Shown here: positions 1 through 8,964 of the stretch, one piece after another
Layout of the letters: the number at the start of each line of letters is the position of its first letter
Numbering within the stretch: the first letter of the stretch is position 1
Position numbers and translations under genes: made by a program
Assembly (NCBI GenBank): GCA_028288595.1
Contig: JAQBNK010000038.1
Coordinates: 23,316 to 87,315, forward strand
Source: Chitinophagaceae bacterium
Lineage (GTDB): Bacteria; Bacteroidota; Bacteroidia; Chitinophagales; Chitinophagaceae
DNA length: 64,000 nucleotides
Reading direction: 5' to 3'
Notes under the pieces: generated by a model
Seen by the model: the letters and a program-made list of their open reading frames with translations, nothing else
The model's database searches: none
What the model was told of the DNA's origin: nothing

Positions 1-1320
1 TTAATACCTCTCCGCCACCCCCTTTACAAATTGTTCCACTGCTTTTCTAACGTTCACAGCACTCGTCATTGCATTATTCACCAGCACAGAACAGATCAGC
101 CATTTACCCGATTTACTTTTAATATACCCGCTCATCGCCACCTGGTTACTTAGTGTTCCGGTCTTTCCATAAAACCTCCCCGCATAGTTTTTATAAAAGT
201 TGCTGAACGTTCCTGTGCCGCCGGTTGGAAGTATGGTAGTGATGCGGTTCCAGTCAAATTCATTTTTCATTTTATTCAGCAGAAAAACAAAATCTCTTGG
301 CGTTATTAAATTATAGCGGCTGAGACCGGAGCCATCTACCCATTTAGGTTTTTGCGGCATGTCTTTGTAATCCGTTTTTAATAATGTATCAATGATTTTT
401 CCATCATTCATCAACCCTAATAATTTTTCACTCACCATTAATAAGGTTTGTTCAGCAAAAAAATTGTCGCTTCGATGCATGGTAATTTTTAACAAAGAAT
501 CTGTTGGCTGGGAGTGAATTTTATAAGCCGAAGACACTGGCGGCACAGCAAACCACCCATGCGATTGGGTTATAAGGTCTTTATGCAAAGACTGATTTAT
601 TAAAAGGATACTCAGGGAATCATTAGTGATAAATGGAATACTGGCTTCACTTTTTTGCCGGCTTACTCTTGCAGCTTCAAAGTCATTTCTGTCACGAGCT
701 CTCCTGATATCACTCAAATAAAACTCGGGACTATTTCCTTTGTCATTTTTTAAATGACTGAAAAATAAATCGGGCTGAAATTGAAGATTAGCAGTATTCC
801 CAGAAACAGTAAGCACATTTCCATAAACAGGCAGAGCGCTTCTTTCGGCCATATAGCTGCTTTCGTAATCATCCCAGGCCCATCCGAATCCTAAAGATTT
901 TTCCCGCCATGAGGTGTCTATTAAAATAATCGGGTTGTTCTCATGCTTCTTTAAAAAATCGATTACAGGTTGATTTTTAAAATCAGGATGAAGCAATGTA
1001 GGATCGCCGGTGGGGAAAATAAGGAGTTGCCCCCCATGATCCTCAACTTTCAATCCCTCCAAACTATCCCCCAAATATTTCATCGCTGCATAACACATCA
1101 GCAGCTTCGTATTACTTGCCGGAATAAAATAATGATCGCCCTGGTAATCGTAAACATATTTCCCTGTTGCGGGATCGTAAATACTAATGCCGATATGCGC
1201 CGTTTTTAATTCGGGATTGCTTAAAAGGCTCGCTTCCGCGGATTTAGCAAACTTCTTTCCCGGGGAACATGCAGTAAATGAATAAATAATGATCAATAAA
1301 AAAAACAGCTGTATTCGCAT
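1..1320 (-). CDS. dacB: D-alanyl-D-alanine carboxypeptidase / endopeptidase, PBP4 type (peptidase S13), lipoprotein
   Basis: The 439-residue product carries the three motifs of S13 penicillin-binding proteins: SxxK at S69-N-T-K72, SxN at S284-D-N286, and KTG at K386-T-G388, followed by a typical TLSN stretch. The family hydrolyses D-Ala-D-Ala ends and cross-links of peptidoglycan in the periplasm. The first 18 residues form a hydrophobic signal ending in FTAC, so C18 is probably lipidated, as is common for Bacteroidota PBP4 homologues. The large insert between motifs 1 and 2 (residues about 85-270) is normal for PBP4. The gene is divergent from the M13 peptidase at 1385 and has no partner on its own strand inside the window. 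Its stop codon lies at the window edge, but the gene is complete. Confidence 0.93.
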   Translation of the reverse strand: MRIQLFFLLIIIYSFTACSPGKKFAKSAEASLLSNPELKTAHIGISIYDPATGKYVYDYQGDHYFIPASNTKLLMCYAAMKYLGDSLEGLKVEDHGGQLLIFPTGDPTLLHPDFKNQPVIDFLKKHENNPIILIDTSWREKSLGFGWAWDDYESSYMAERSALPVYGNVLTVSGNTANLQFQPDLFFSHLKNDKGNSPEFYLSDIRRARDRNDFEAARVSRQKSEASIPFITNDSLSILLINQSLHKDLITQSHGWFAVPPVSSAYKIHSQPTDSLLKITMHRSDNFFAEQTLLMVSEKLLGLMNDGKIIDTLLKTDYKDMPQKPKWVDGSGLSRYNLITPRDFVFLLNKMKNEFDWNRITTILPTGGTGTFSNFYKNYAGRFYGKTGTLSNQVAMSGYIKSKSGKWLICSVLVNNAMTSAVNVRKAVEQFVKGVAERY

Positions 1321-1384
1321 GTTGAATATGTTTTACAAAATGACAGAGATGGCTTAAATTCGGTTCCCTCAAAATAATATAATT

Positions 1385-3430
1385 ATGAAATTACAGGTTC
1401 ATGCTAAAACAATGTCGGCCGCATTGTTATTTTCCACCATAGCATTAGCCGGCCCCGGCGATAAATTGCCGAAAGAACCCGTTAAATACATAGACAAATC
1501 TAACATGGATCTGTCTGTAAAACCGGGTGATAATTTTTACCTCTATGCAAATGGTAACTGGATAAAAAAACATCCTGTTCCCGCATCAAAAACCCGTTGG
1601 GGTAGTTTTGATATGCTTAGAGAAGAAAGCTCTAAACGCATGCAAAATTTGCTGGAGGATGCCGCTGCTCATACCAGCAAAGGCAGATCAACCCAAATGA
1701 TCGGCGATCTTTATGCAAGCGGAATGGATTCTGCAACCATCGAAGCAAGAGGCTACTTACCAATTAAATCAGACCTGGATCGTGTTACAGCTATCACTAA
1801 CCTGCCCGACCTGCTTACACAAATCGCGGTGATGCGTACACAAGGCGCAGGATCCGCATTAATTTCTGTGGGTATTCAGCCAGACAGGAAAAATGTAACG
1901 CATTACATTCCATCTATCGGCCAGGGCGGAACTTCTTTACCAGATCGTGATTACTACATAAATAACGATCCGAGAAGCGTAAAAATTCGCCAGGCTTATA
2001 CCCAGCATCTTCAAAATATGTTCGGACTTGTTGGCCAGGACGCAGCTACTGCTTCCCGCAATGCAGATGCAGTTTTAAGAATTGAAACCGCTCTTGCAAA
2101 AGCACAGTACAGCCGCGTTGAACAACGTGATCCATATAAAACCTATAACAAGTATGCAATAAAAGACCTTGGTGCTTTAAGCCAGAATGTTAACTGGTTC
2201 GATTTGCTGAACAAAATGAAGATCCATAATGCAGACAGCATTATTGTAAGCAATCCTTCTTTCCTTAAAACCCTTGATGGCATGCTCACCAGCGTTCCGA
2301 TCAATGACTGGAAAGCTTATGTGCAATGGAACATCATTCGCAATGCAGCTCCTAATTTAAGCAGTGCTTTTGTGAATGAAGATTTCAGGCTTACACAAGC
2401 GCTCACCGGCCAGAAAGAACAAACACCCCGCTGGCAAAGAATGAGCGGCTTAATAGACCGTTCACTAAGCGATCTCCTCGGCCAGTTATACGTTGAGAAA
2501 TATTTTAAGCCCGCGGCAAAACAAAGAATGCTTGAGTTGGTAAATAATATGACATCAACATTCGCTTCACGCATCAATAAGCTCGACTGGATGAGCGATG
2601 AAACCAAACAAAGAGCACTCGAAAAATTATCTGCTATCAAAAGAAAGATCGCTTATCCTGATAAGTGGAGAGATTACCAGGGAATTAATATCAGCCGTGA
2701 AAATTATTTCGAAAACCTTCGCAATATCAGCGTTTGGGGTTATGACTTTAGCGTAAACCGCTTAGGTAAACCGGTTGACAGAACAGAATGGGGAATGACG
2801 CCGCCAACGATCAATGCTTCATATAACCCTTCTGCAAATGATATTACTTTCCCTGCCGGTATTTTGCAAGCGCCTTTTTTTGATTTTGGTGCAGATGATG
2901 CAATCAACTACGGAGGAATCGCTGCTGTTATAGGTCATGAAATGACGCATGGCTTCGACGACCAGGGAAGCCAGTTCGCAGCTGACGGCAATTTAAAGAA
3001 CTGGTGGGCTCCAAGTGATTCTGCTCAGTTCAGATCACGCACACAAAAAGTAGTTGACCAGTATAACAACTTTACTGTTCTCGATACGATCCATGTAAAT
3101 GGCAAATTAACTTTAGGAGAAAATCTTGCTGATCTCGGTGGTTTGAATATTGCTTATGAAGCATTCACTCATACCAAACAATTTAAAGAAGGTAAGAAGA
3201 TAGATGGCTTCACACCAACCCAGCGTTTCTTCCTTAACTGGGCACAGGTTTGGAGAAGTAATACAGTAGATGAAACTGCAGCGCAGCTAATTAAAACTGA
3301 TCCGCATTCTCCGGGAATGTATCGTGCAAACGGACCCGTTGCAAACATGGATCAATGGTACCAGGCATTTAATGTAAAACCAGGTGATAGAATGTACAAG
3401 GCTCCGGAGCAGAGGATTCACATTTGGTAA
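1385..3430 (+). CDS. pepO: M13 family zinc metallopeptidase (neprilysin/PepO-like), secreted
   Basis: The 681-residue protein has an N-terminal signal (hydrophobic stretch ending near ALAGPG). The M13_N region with its YANGNW motif follows, then a C-terminal M13 catalytic domain. The zinc site is visible as VIGHEMTHGFDDQG (H518, E519, H522), with the third ligand in GENLADLGG near residue 579. The NAxY-type substrate motif appears as NASYNPSAND. The family cleaves oligopeptides on the amino side of hydrophobic residues, here in the periplasm or outside the cell. Length agrees with the family. The gene stands alone: a divergent neighbour lies upstream, and a perfect-palindrome terminator sits about 100 bp downstream. 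Confidence 0.95.
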   Translation: MKLQVHAKTMSAALLFSTIALAGPGDKLPKEPVKYIDKSNMDLSVKPGDNFYLYANGNWIKKHPVPASKTRWGSFDMLREESSKRMQNLLEDAAAHTSKGRSTQMIGDLYASGMDSATIEARGYLPIKSDLDRVTAITNLPDLLTQIAVMRTQGAGSALISVGIQPDRKNVTHYIPSIGQGGTSLPDRDYYINNDPRSVKIRQAYTQHLQNMFGLVGQDAATASRNADAVLRIETALAKAQYSRVEQRDPYKTYNKYAIKDLGALSQNVNWFDLLNKMKIHNADSIIVSNPSFLKTLDGMLTSVPINDWKAYVQWNIIRNAAPNLSSAFVNEDFRLTQALTGQKEQTPRWQRMSGLIDRSLSDLLGQLYVEKYFKPAAKQRMLELVNNMTSTFASRINKLDWMSDETKQRALEKLSAIKRKIAYPDKWRDYQGINISRENYFENLRNISVWGYDFSVNRLGKPVDRTEWGMTPPTINASYNPSANDITFPAGILQAPFFDFGADDAINYGGIAAVIGHEMTHGFDDQGSQFAADGNLKNWWAPSDSAQFRSRTQKVVDQYNNFTVLDTIHVNGKLTLGENLADLGGLNIAYEAFTHTKQFKEGKKIDGFTPTQRFFLNWAQVWRSNTVDETAAQLIKTDPHSPGMYRANGPVANMDQWYQAFNVKPGDRMYKAPEQRIHIW

Positions 3431-3528
3431 GAATGATGAGTGATGAGTAATGAATAATGAGTGGGCTCATGAAATTCAGCGACTCAGTTCGATATTCAAA
3501 ATTCCTTGTTCCTTGTTCGATATTCAGT

Positions 3529-3562
3529 AAAGTCCCGTTCAAATTTGAACGGGACTTTTTTT
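3529..3562 (+). terminator. Rho-independent terminator after the M13 peptidase gene
   Basis: AAAGTCCCGTTCAAA is followed at once by its reverse complement, giving a perfect 30-bp palindrome (3529-3558) with T residues continuing to 3562. Position and U-tract fit termination of the plus-strand M13 transcript. Confidence 0.85.
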
Positions 3563-3634
3563 GTACCGGGCTTTATAACTTTATTGAGCTTCAGAGGCGT
3601 CGCACTCTTGTACAGTAGTTCTTTATTGAACCTT

Positions 3635-3724
3635 TTAACCACAAGGAACACAAAGGAAAAACACCAGGCACACAAAGAGTTCCTTATGTTCTTTGTGGTT
3701 TAAGTTTGTGTTCCTTGTGGTTAA
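3635..3724. repeat. Perfect 20-bp inverted repeat with nested hairpin
   Basis: The arm TTAACCACAAGGAACACAAA (3635-3654) is exactly complementary to 3705-3724. The 50-bp spacer contains a smaller nested pair (ACAAAG / CTTTGT). The right arm ends only 16 bp before the ATG of the phosphoesterase at 3741, so the structure would lie in its 5' leader or act as a terminator. The sequence belongs to the degenerate ACCACAAGGAACACAAAG-type intergenic repeats of this genome. The rest of 3431-3740 holds a GATGAGT-type heptamer run (about 3436-3465), ATTCGATA-like repeats and the terminator at 3529. I see no credible gene in this 310-bp gap. Confidence 0.85.
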
Positions 3725-3740
3725 ATTTTAACTTGCTCAC

Positions 3741-5582
3741 ATGAAAAAATATTTTCTTTCATTTTTATTATTTGCCTGCACATTTTCTTATAGTCAAATC
3801 AAACCTTTCCGTTTTGCCTTCATAAGCGACACCCACATCGGTTCTCCAAACGGGGCATCAGAAGAAGATCTTCGCCGCACAGTTAAAGATGTAAACGCAA
3901 TGAATGATGTCGACTTTGTTGTTATAACCGGAGATATAACAGAACTCGGAACAAACGAACAACTAAAATTGGCGAAGCAATTATTGGATAGTTTCAATAA
4001 ACCCTGGTACATCATTCCAGGTAATCATGATGCTGGCTGGAGCGAATCCGGCGGTGATGCATTCGCTCAAACTTTCGGCAACGATAAATTTGTTTTTGAT
4101 CATGACGGTATCCGCTTTATCGGTTGTGCATCCGGGCCCTATGTGCGCATGAGCGACGGGCACGTTCCGAGAAGTCATATCAACTGGCTGGATAGCGTTC
4201 TGAAAAAAACACCCGATGATATGCCTGTTATTTTTCTCAATCACTATCCCATGGATAACCAAATGGATAACTGGTATGAAGTGATCGATCGACTCAAAAC
4301 AAAAAATACAATTGCAATTCTTTGTGGCCATGGTCATGCTAATAAATATTTTAAAGGTGGTTTCGAAGATATTCCCGGCGTAATGGGCCGTTCTAACCTG
4401 AGAGCTAAAGATGCCGTGGGCGGATATAACCTTGTTGATGTGCGAACTGATTCAATCATTTTCAGGCAAAGAAAACCAGGCATCCAAACACTGCCACAAT
4501 GGGCAGGTGTAAAAATTGAAAAGCATAATTATACTACTGCTGCTGCAAGACCAGATTTCAGCATTAATAACCAGTACAATTATGTAAAATCAAAATGGTT
4601 ATTTCAATCAGATGCAAATGTGATTTCAACCCCGGTGATTAGTAACAACCATGTGATATTTGGTAACCAGTCATGCATTATTCAATCCCTCTCCTTAACT
4701 GATGGTAAAAAAGAATGGTCCTATAAAACAGGAGGAGCTATCTTCTCCTCTCCTGCCGCAGCAAATGGCAACATAATATTAGGCTCAGCCGATAGTTATG
4801 TTTATTGTTTAACCGATAAAGGAAAACTAAACTGGAAATTCAAAACAGATGCTGCAGTTCTTGGCTGTCCCGTTATTGAAAATAATACGGTGTACATAGG
4901 CGGCAGCGATCATCATTTCAGGGCCCTTGATCTTAAAACGGGTAAGCAACTCTGGAGTTTTGGTGGATTAAACGGGCCCGTTGTGAGCACCCCTGTTATT
5001 AATAACGACAAAATAATTTTCGGCGCATGGGACACTAATTTATATGCGCTCAATAAAAAAGATGGCTCGTTAATTTGGAAATGGAATAATGGATCTACAG
5101 TTACCAACTTCTCTCCTGCATCCTGTATACCTGTAATACATGAAGGTGTTGTATATGTAGTTGCACCCGACCGTTACATTACCGCCCTGGACGTAAACGA
5201 TGGAAAAATGCTATGGCGAAATAATGATGCTACGATAAGGGAATCGATTGGAATCTCAGATAATGGCCAGTTTGTTTATGGTAAAACCATGAATGATACC
5301 ATCGTTGCGTACCGAACCAGCCGTGACAAACAATTTGCTGCCTGGAAAATGAATGCGCATTTTGGTTATGAACATGTACCCTCCATGCTGATTGAAAAAC
5401 AAGGTGAAGTATTTTTTGGAACAAGAAGCGGTGTGGTTTATTCAATCGATCCGGCAATGCAAAAAATTAATTGGGCACATAAGATTGATAACTCCATGGT
5501 GAATACCGTAAGTCCATTAGATAAGAATCATGTTATTGTTTCTACGATGGATGGGAAGGTGAGCTTACTGGAACACAAGTGA
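3741..5582 (+). CDS. Calcineurin-like metallophosphoesterase fused to a PQQ-type beta-propeller, exported
   Basis: Residues 1-19 are a signal peptide. Residues about 23-240 form a metallophosphoesterase domain with all its metal motifs: D30-x-H32, GD (D65), GNHD (N95-H96), a NHYP motif near 165 and GHGH near 195. Residues about 280-613 are WD/PQQ-like repeats (W-x-Y-K-T-G-G and similar), which form a beta-propeller. The fused propeller is typical of Bacteroidota envelope phosphoesterases and probably presents or binds the substrate. The natural substrate cannot be read from sequence. The gene is monocistronic and follows the strong inverted repeat at 3635-3724. Confidence 0.9.
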   Translation: MKKYFLSFLLFACTFSYSQIKPFRFAFISDTHIGSPNGASEEDLRRTVKDVNAMNDVDFVVITGDITELGTNEQLKLAKQLLDSFNKPWYIIPGNHDAGWSESGGDAFAQTFGNDKFVFDHDGIRFIGCASGPYVRMSDGHVPRSHINWLDSVLKKTPDDMPVIFLNHYPMDNQMDNWYEVIDRLKTKNTIAILCGHGHANKYFKGGFEDIPGVMGRSNLRAKDAVGGYNLVDVRTDSIIFRQRKPGIQTLPQWAGVKIEKHNYTTAAARPDFSINNQYNYVKSKWLFQSDANVISTPVISNNHVIFGNQSCIIQSLSLTDGKKEWSYKTGGAIFSSPAAANGNIILGSADSYVYCLTDKGKLNWKFKTDAAVLGCPVIENNTVYIGGSDHHFRALDLKTGKQLWSFGGLNGPVVSTPVINNDKIIFGAWDTNLYALNKKDGSLIWKWNNGSTVTNFSPASCIPVIHEGVVYVVAPDRYITALDVNDGKMLWRNNDATIRESIGISDNGQFVYGKTMNDTIVAYRTSRDKQFAAWKMNAHFGYEHVPSMLIEKQGEVFFGTRSGVVYSIDPAMQKINWAHKIDNSMVNTVSPLDKNHVIVSTMDGKVSLLEHK

Positions 5583-5586
5583 TTTT

Positions 5587-5653
5587 GCTACAAAGACTCC
5601 GAGGTACAAAGCATAAATCTTAGTGTTTCTTTCTGTCTTCGTGTCTTTGTGGC
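5587..5653. repeat. Imperfect inverted repeat between convergent genes
   Basis: GCTACAAAGAC (5587-5597) pairs with GTCTTTGTGGC (5643-5653) with one mismatch, and further partial pairing (ACAAAG / CTTTCT) lies inside. It belongs to the CACAAAG-type intergenic repeats. It separates the convergent phosphoesterase and LytTR genes and probably ends transcription in both directions. Confidence 0.6.
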
Positions 5654-5675
5654 TATTACTATTCTTTCGTGGCAA

Positions 5676-6416
5676 TCACAAACCCAATACTTCTCTCAAT
5701 TTTGAATAGCCCGCTTTACTAACGGGTACCTGCACACCAGTTTTTAAAACCGCCACATGGCTCTCTTTTTCATACGGATCAATTCGGGTTATCTGGATCA
5801 CATTTAAAATGTAGGAGCGGTGTACTCTTACAAATTGCTGCGCATCCAAACTGTTTTCAAAAAAAGACATGGTTTTATTTTTCAGGAAGGCGCCATCTTT
5901 TGTATGCAGTTTTACATAATCATCAGCCGCCTCAATGTAAAAAATATCCTGTACAGGAATGATGCGGATCTTACCCGCAATCTTCACTACAACTCTTTCA
6001 CTTTGAAAAGGAATATCGGTAACGGCGTTTAAAAATTCTGTTGTTTGTTTCTGCGCAGCAGGTTGTTGCTGGCCTTTCCATTTTTCAATGGCTTTATCAA
6101 ACCGGTCTTTGCTGAATGGCTTCAATAAATAGTCAACAGCATGTGTTTCGAAGGCCCGGATGGCATACTCGTCAAACGCTGTGGTAAAAATGACAGCAGG
6201 TGGTTGTTCAACCAGCTCAAGCATTTCGAAGCCATTGATCTTTGGCATTTGAATATCCAGGAAAATAAGATCAGGCTGATGCTGCATAATAGCTTTAATT
6301 CCTTCGAAGCCATCATTACATTCCTGCATAATAGTAATATCAGGATGGCCCTGCAGGTATTCTTTTACAATGGACCTGGCCAATGGTTCATCATCAATCA
6401 AAATTGCCTTTATCAT
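5676..6416 (-). CDS. LytTR-family response regulator
   Basis: The 246-residue protein has a receiver domain (residues 1-120) with the acidic pocket D8/D9, phospho-acceptor D54 in FLDIQMPK and the conserved K in LLKPFSKDRF. A LytTR DNA-binding domain follows (about 140-245; IPVQDIFYIEAADDYVKL, VRVHRSYILN). It is the output partner of the LytS-type kinase next door: the kinase stop overlaps this start by 4 bp (ATGA), which indicates translational coupling. It is the last gene of the minus-strand run that begins with the LiaF-like gene. Targets are unknown; envelope stress is inferred from the operon partners. Confidence 0.95.
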   Translation of the reverse strand: MIKAILIDDEPLARSIVKEYLQGHPDITIMQECNDGFEGIKAIMQHQPDLIFLDIQMPKINGFEMLELVEQPPAVIFTTAFDEYAIRAFETHAVDYLLKPFSKDRFDKAIEKWKGQQQPAAQKQTTEFLNAVTDIPFQSERVVVKIAGKIRIIPVQDIFYIEAADDYVKLHTKDGAFLKNKTMSFFENSLDAQQFVRVHRSYILNVIQITRIDPYEKESHVAVLKTGVQVPVSKAGYSKLREVLGL

Positions 6417-7450
6417 ACTAACTGCGGAATTAAAATGGTTGTAATAAAAATACCATCACTGCTTTTTGTTTGCAACAGGTCATTTCTGCCAAATAATAAA
6501 TAAAGCCTGCGTTGTACAGATTTCAATCCAAAGCCGGTGCCTTTTCCCGGCGAACTTGTCTCTGCATCATAAGGATTTTGAACAATTATCCTCAGCATAT
6601 TATTTTCTACTGCTGCATTGATATGAATGAGAATATCGCCAGTAGTATCATATAACCCAAATTTGATCGCATTCTCCACAATAGGCTGTAATAACATAGC
6701 AGGTAACTGAGATATGGCCGGGGCCTCATTGTTAATAACAGAATCCAGCCGGTGCCCAAATCTCACCTTTTCAATATCCAGGTATAATTTTAAATGCTGC
6801 AGTTCTTCATCCAGGCTCACCCATTGGTTGTCTTCTTTTTTTAATGTCCCCCGCAAAAAATCTGACAACTGTTGTATCATATTCCGGGCTTGTCCGGGGT
6901 CTGATCCTATCAATGCATTTACGGAATTTAAACTGTTGAATAAAAAATGCGGGTGCAGTTGCTGTCTCAGTTTAAAAAGCTCTGCTTCTCTTGCGAGTTT
7001 TTCTGCATCAGTTTTTCTTTTCTCATTTTCCCGCTGATCCTGCACGGTATACCAAAGCACACTTAACAATGCCATACACCCTGTTACTAAAAAACCGATC
7101 ATCATTCTAACCGGTATCGAAGCGGAAAAAAAACTTTGATAATCGGTTGTTACCGGCGAAACAAGCATTACTAGAGACCGGCTGATAAATAACCATATGG
7201 CCGACATGAGCAGGCAAAGGCTTAAAACATATATGTAACGTTGCTTTGCAGGAAGATAATAACCAAATAAATTACTGATCAGCATTACGCTTCCTGCCAA
7301 CAGTATGTTGCTTACTAAACTGTCTGTAAAGGCTGTGAGTGTACTGAATCCAAATCCCTTCAAAACAATCATGTGCATTGCCGCCCACAAGATCCAGCAA
7401 CCCGTAAATACAAGTAGGAACTTTTTTGTTTTAAAAGGAGATGGCGACAT
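6413..7450 (-). CDS. LytS/YehU-type sensor histidine kinase
   Basis: The 345-residue protein has four predicted membrane segments in residues about 10-135. A coiled linker follows, then a His_kinase domain (PF06580 type) with QQLHPHFLFNSLN (phospho-acceptor H168) and an HATPase_c domain (LLQPIVENAIKFGL; GTGFGLKSV near the end). There is no extracytoplasmic sensing domain, so it probably senses through its membrane segments. It starts 1 bp after the stop of the DUF4288 gene and overlaps the LytTR regulator by 4 bp, so these three genes are almost certainly one transcript. Confidence 0.94.
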   Translation of the reverse strand: MSPSPFKTKKFLLVFTGCWILWAAMHMIVLKGFGFSTLTAFTDSLVSNILLAGSVMLISNLFGYYLPAKQRYIYVLSLCLLMSAIWLFISRSLVMLVSPVTTDYQSFFSASIPVRMMIGFLVTGCMALLSVLWYTVQDQRENEKRKTDAEKLAREAELFKLRQQLHPHFLFNSLNSVNALIGSDPGQARNMIQQLSDFLRGTLKKEDNQWVSLDEELQHLKLYLDIEKVRFGHRLDSVINNEAPAISQLPAMLLQPIVENAIKFGLYDTTGDILIHINAAVENNMLRIIVQNPYDAETSSPGKGTGFGLKSVQRRLYLLFGRNDLLQTKSSDGIFITTILIPQLV

Positions 7451-7451
7451 A

Positions 7452-7811
7452 TTATATAATCTGCAGCAATTTATGCGTTTGTTTTAAAGCAAGCTGCGCG
7501 GCTTTCCGGTTAATATCCTCCGTGTATCGCTCACCATCATCCGATTCTTTGATGGCAGAATATACCTCGGCTCCATCTATCAGCCCAGACATCCGGTATA
7601 ACTCAGGCACATTAATAAACTTCCATTGAACCATTTGCTGCCTGTTATTAGCAAAGTTGTCCTGCTCATCAGTTCCTAATTGTATGGCTTTATATAAAGC
7701 TTCATCTTCATTCGCCGCCTCTATTAATCTTAATTGCTCATCGAATTGCGGTGTATGATCTCCATCACCACATATGATCCTGAATACGAGTTTAGCAAGA
7801 TACCAGTTCAT
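7452..7811 (-). CDS. DUF4288-like small cytosolic protein in a LytS/LytTR operon
   Basis: I chose the ATG at 7811 (MNWYLAKLVFRI). An in-frame start 96 bp further upstream would translate the intergenic repeat DNA at 7841-7917 and is not credible. The resulting 119-residue product begins with the W-Y-x-A-K-L-V-F-R-I pattern of DUF4288 and contains GDGDHTPQFDEQLRLI. It has no signal peptide or membrane segment. The function of the domain is unknown to me. Its stop lies 1 bp from the kinase start, so it may modulate the sensor; that is inference. Confidence 0.8.
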   Translation of the reverse strand: MNWYLAKLVFRIICGDGDHTPQFDEQLRLIEAANEDEALYKAIQLGTDEQDNFANNRQQMVQWKFINVPELYRMSGLIDGAEVYSAIKESDDGERYTEDINRKAAQLALKQTHKLLQII

Positions 7812-7840
7812 AGTTTTGATTTTTAAAATCCTGGATATAA

Positions 7841-7917
7841 TGGTTGGCAGCTGATAGTTGGCGGTTGGCAATCCATACGGCACTTTCTGCCAACTATCCA
7901 CTATCAACCGCCAACTT
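7841..7917. repeat. Inverted GTTGGCGGTTG-type repeat inside an operon
   Basis: The arm 7841-7870 (TGGTTGGCAGCTGATAGTTG and onward) is largely complementary to 7888-7917 (reverse complement begins AAGTTGGCGGTTGATAG). It lies between the LiaF-like gene (stop 7921) and the DUF4288 gene (start 7811). A transcript through it could fold into a long hairpin, which may give differential expression of the two halves of the operon. Confidence 0.7.
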
Positions 7918-7920
7918 CTA

Positions 7921-8781
7921 TTATGCGTAGCTCCTGATATCTATTCCTCCCATAAAACAAGTGCCTTTTAAGATCAGCACTTTATTAGGATCCATGGGTG
8001 CATTAGACATTTGCCGCTTATCTTCTATACCGCCGAATATCGCTACCACTTCTGATTGCACATCCCAGCTTGCAGGAACGATAAGCTTTGTTCCGCCAAG
8101 TATATTAGTTGTGTCGATTACAACGGGATGAGTAATGTCAGCCTGTAATAAATTCAATTCCGTTCCACCAAAAATGCTCGTGATATCGCCGCCTTTAAAA
8201 TTTTTTGATAACACGATCTTTTCTACGCCGCCGAAAATAGCCGTACTGTCTATATAATCTGACCGGTCGTTATACTTCGAATCGCTGTACTTATAATCTC
8301 CCGTATTTATTCCTGGTGCTACAGTAGTTATGTGTTGCTCGTCAGTGGTTTTATCCCGGTTTCTTCTTTCATCATCCCGGCAATTACGGCGGGGACGAAA
8401 GATCATGATCAACCCGAACATAACAAGCAGTGCCGGCCATAAAAAATGCTTGAGGTTATTGCCTGTTAATATTTCATCGGCAAGAAAAGCACCCCCCACC
8501 AGTATCATGATAATCCAGCCAAAACTTCTGAAGCCATGACGGATACCTGAAAAGATTCCAATCGCGATCAAAAAAACCGGCCAGCTAAAGAACCAGTAAG
8601 GAAAGACAACTCCTGACTCACGCAGCAGAAGAACAATTCCTACACCCAGTAAAAAAACACCACCCCACCTGCGATTCCGTTTAGAATGTTTGCGAAAATA
8701 ATCGTGGTTACGCTGCGCATGTTCCCGAAACCACTCATCGTGTTTTTTCGGTTTTATATCATCTGTATTCATGTTTTCCAT
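7921..8781 (-). CDS. LiaF/LiaI-like membrane protein (cell-wall stress)
   Basis: The 286-residue product starts with a charged cytosolic segment (HAQRNHDYFRKHSKRNRRW). Four closely packed hydrophobic segments follow at about 38-130 (LiaI-LiaF/DUF5668-like membrane domain). The rest is a soluble C-terminal LiaF-like domain, about 165-286, with repeated IFGGxE and ILGGTK beta-strand motifs. LiaF proteins restrain two-component systems that answer cell-wall damage. Here the gene precedes a LytS/LytTR pair, as would fit such a role. Start is ambiguous between 8781 and 8772 (second Met, MNTDD). The 183 bp up to the divergent DUF3606 gene at 8965 should hold the promoters. Confidence 0.85.
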   Translation of the reverse strand: MENMNTDDIKPKKHDEWFREHAQRNHDYFRKHSKRNRRWGGVFLLGVGIVLLLRESGVVFPYWFFSWPVFLIAIGIFSGIRHGFRSFGWIIMILVGGAFLADEILTGNNLKHFLWPALLVMFGLIMIFRPRRNCRDDERRNRDKTTDEQHITTVAPGINTGDYKYSDSKYNDRSDYIDSTAIFGGVEKIVLSKNFKGGDITSIFGGTELNLLQADITHPVVIDTTNILGGTKLIVPASWDVQSEVVAIFGGIEDKRQMSNAPMDPNKVLILKGTCFMGGIDIRSYA

Positions 8782-8964
8782 TTTGTTTGATTTTGTACAG
8801 CAAAGAAACTAAGGCCTTTTCCAAAAGACAATGAGCAATAGGCGATAAGAAGAAAACAGCCGGTAAACAATAGGAAAATTCCGGTGAACGGCTTGCTTAA
8901 TTGTTCACCGCCTAATGCCCGGAGATGGCATGGTTTTTTAACTGAAAACGGTAAATAGATTTTT

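Noticed and set aside
3506..3703. 65-codon plus-strand frame after the M13 gene
   Set aside because: It runs through a palindromic terminator and the left arm of a repeat; the product has no recognisable pattern.
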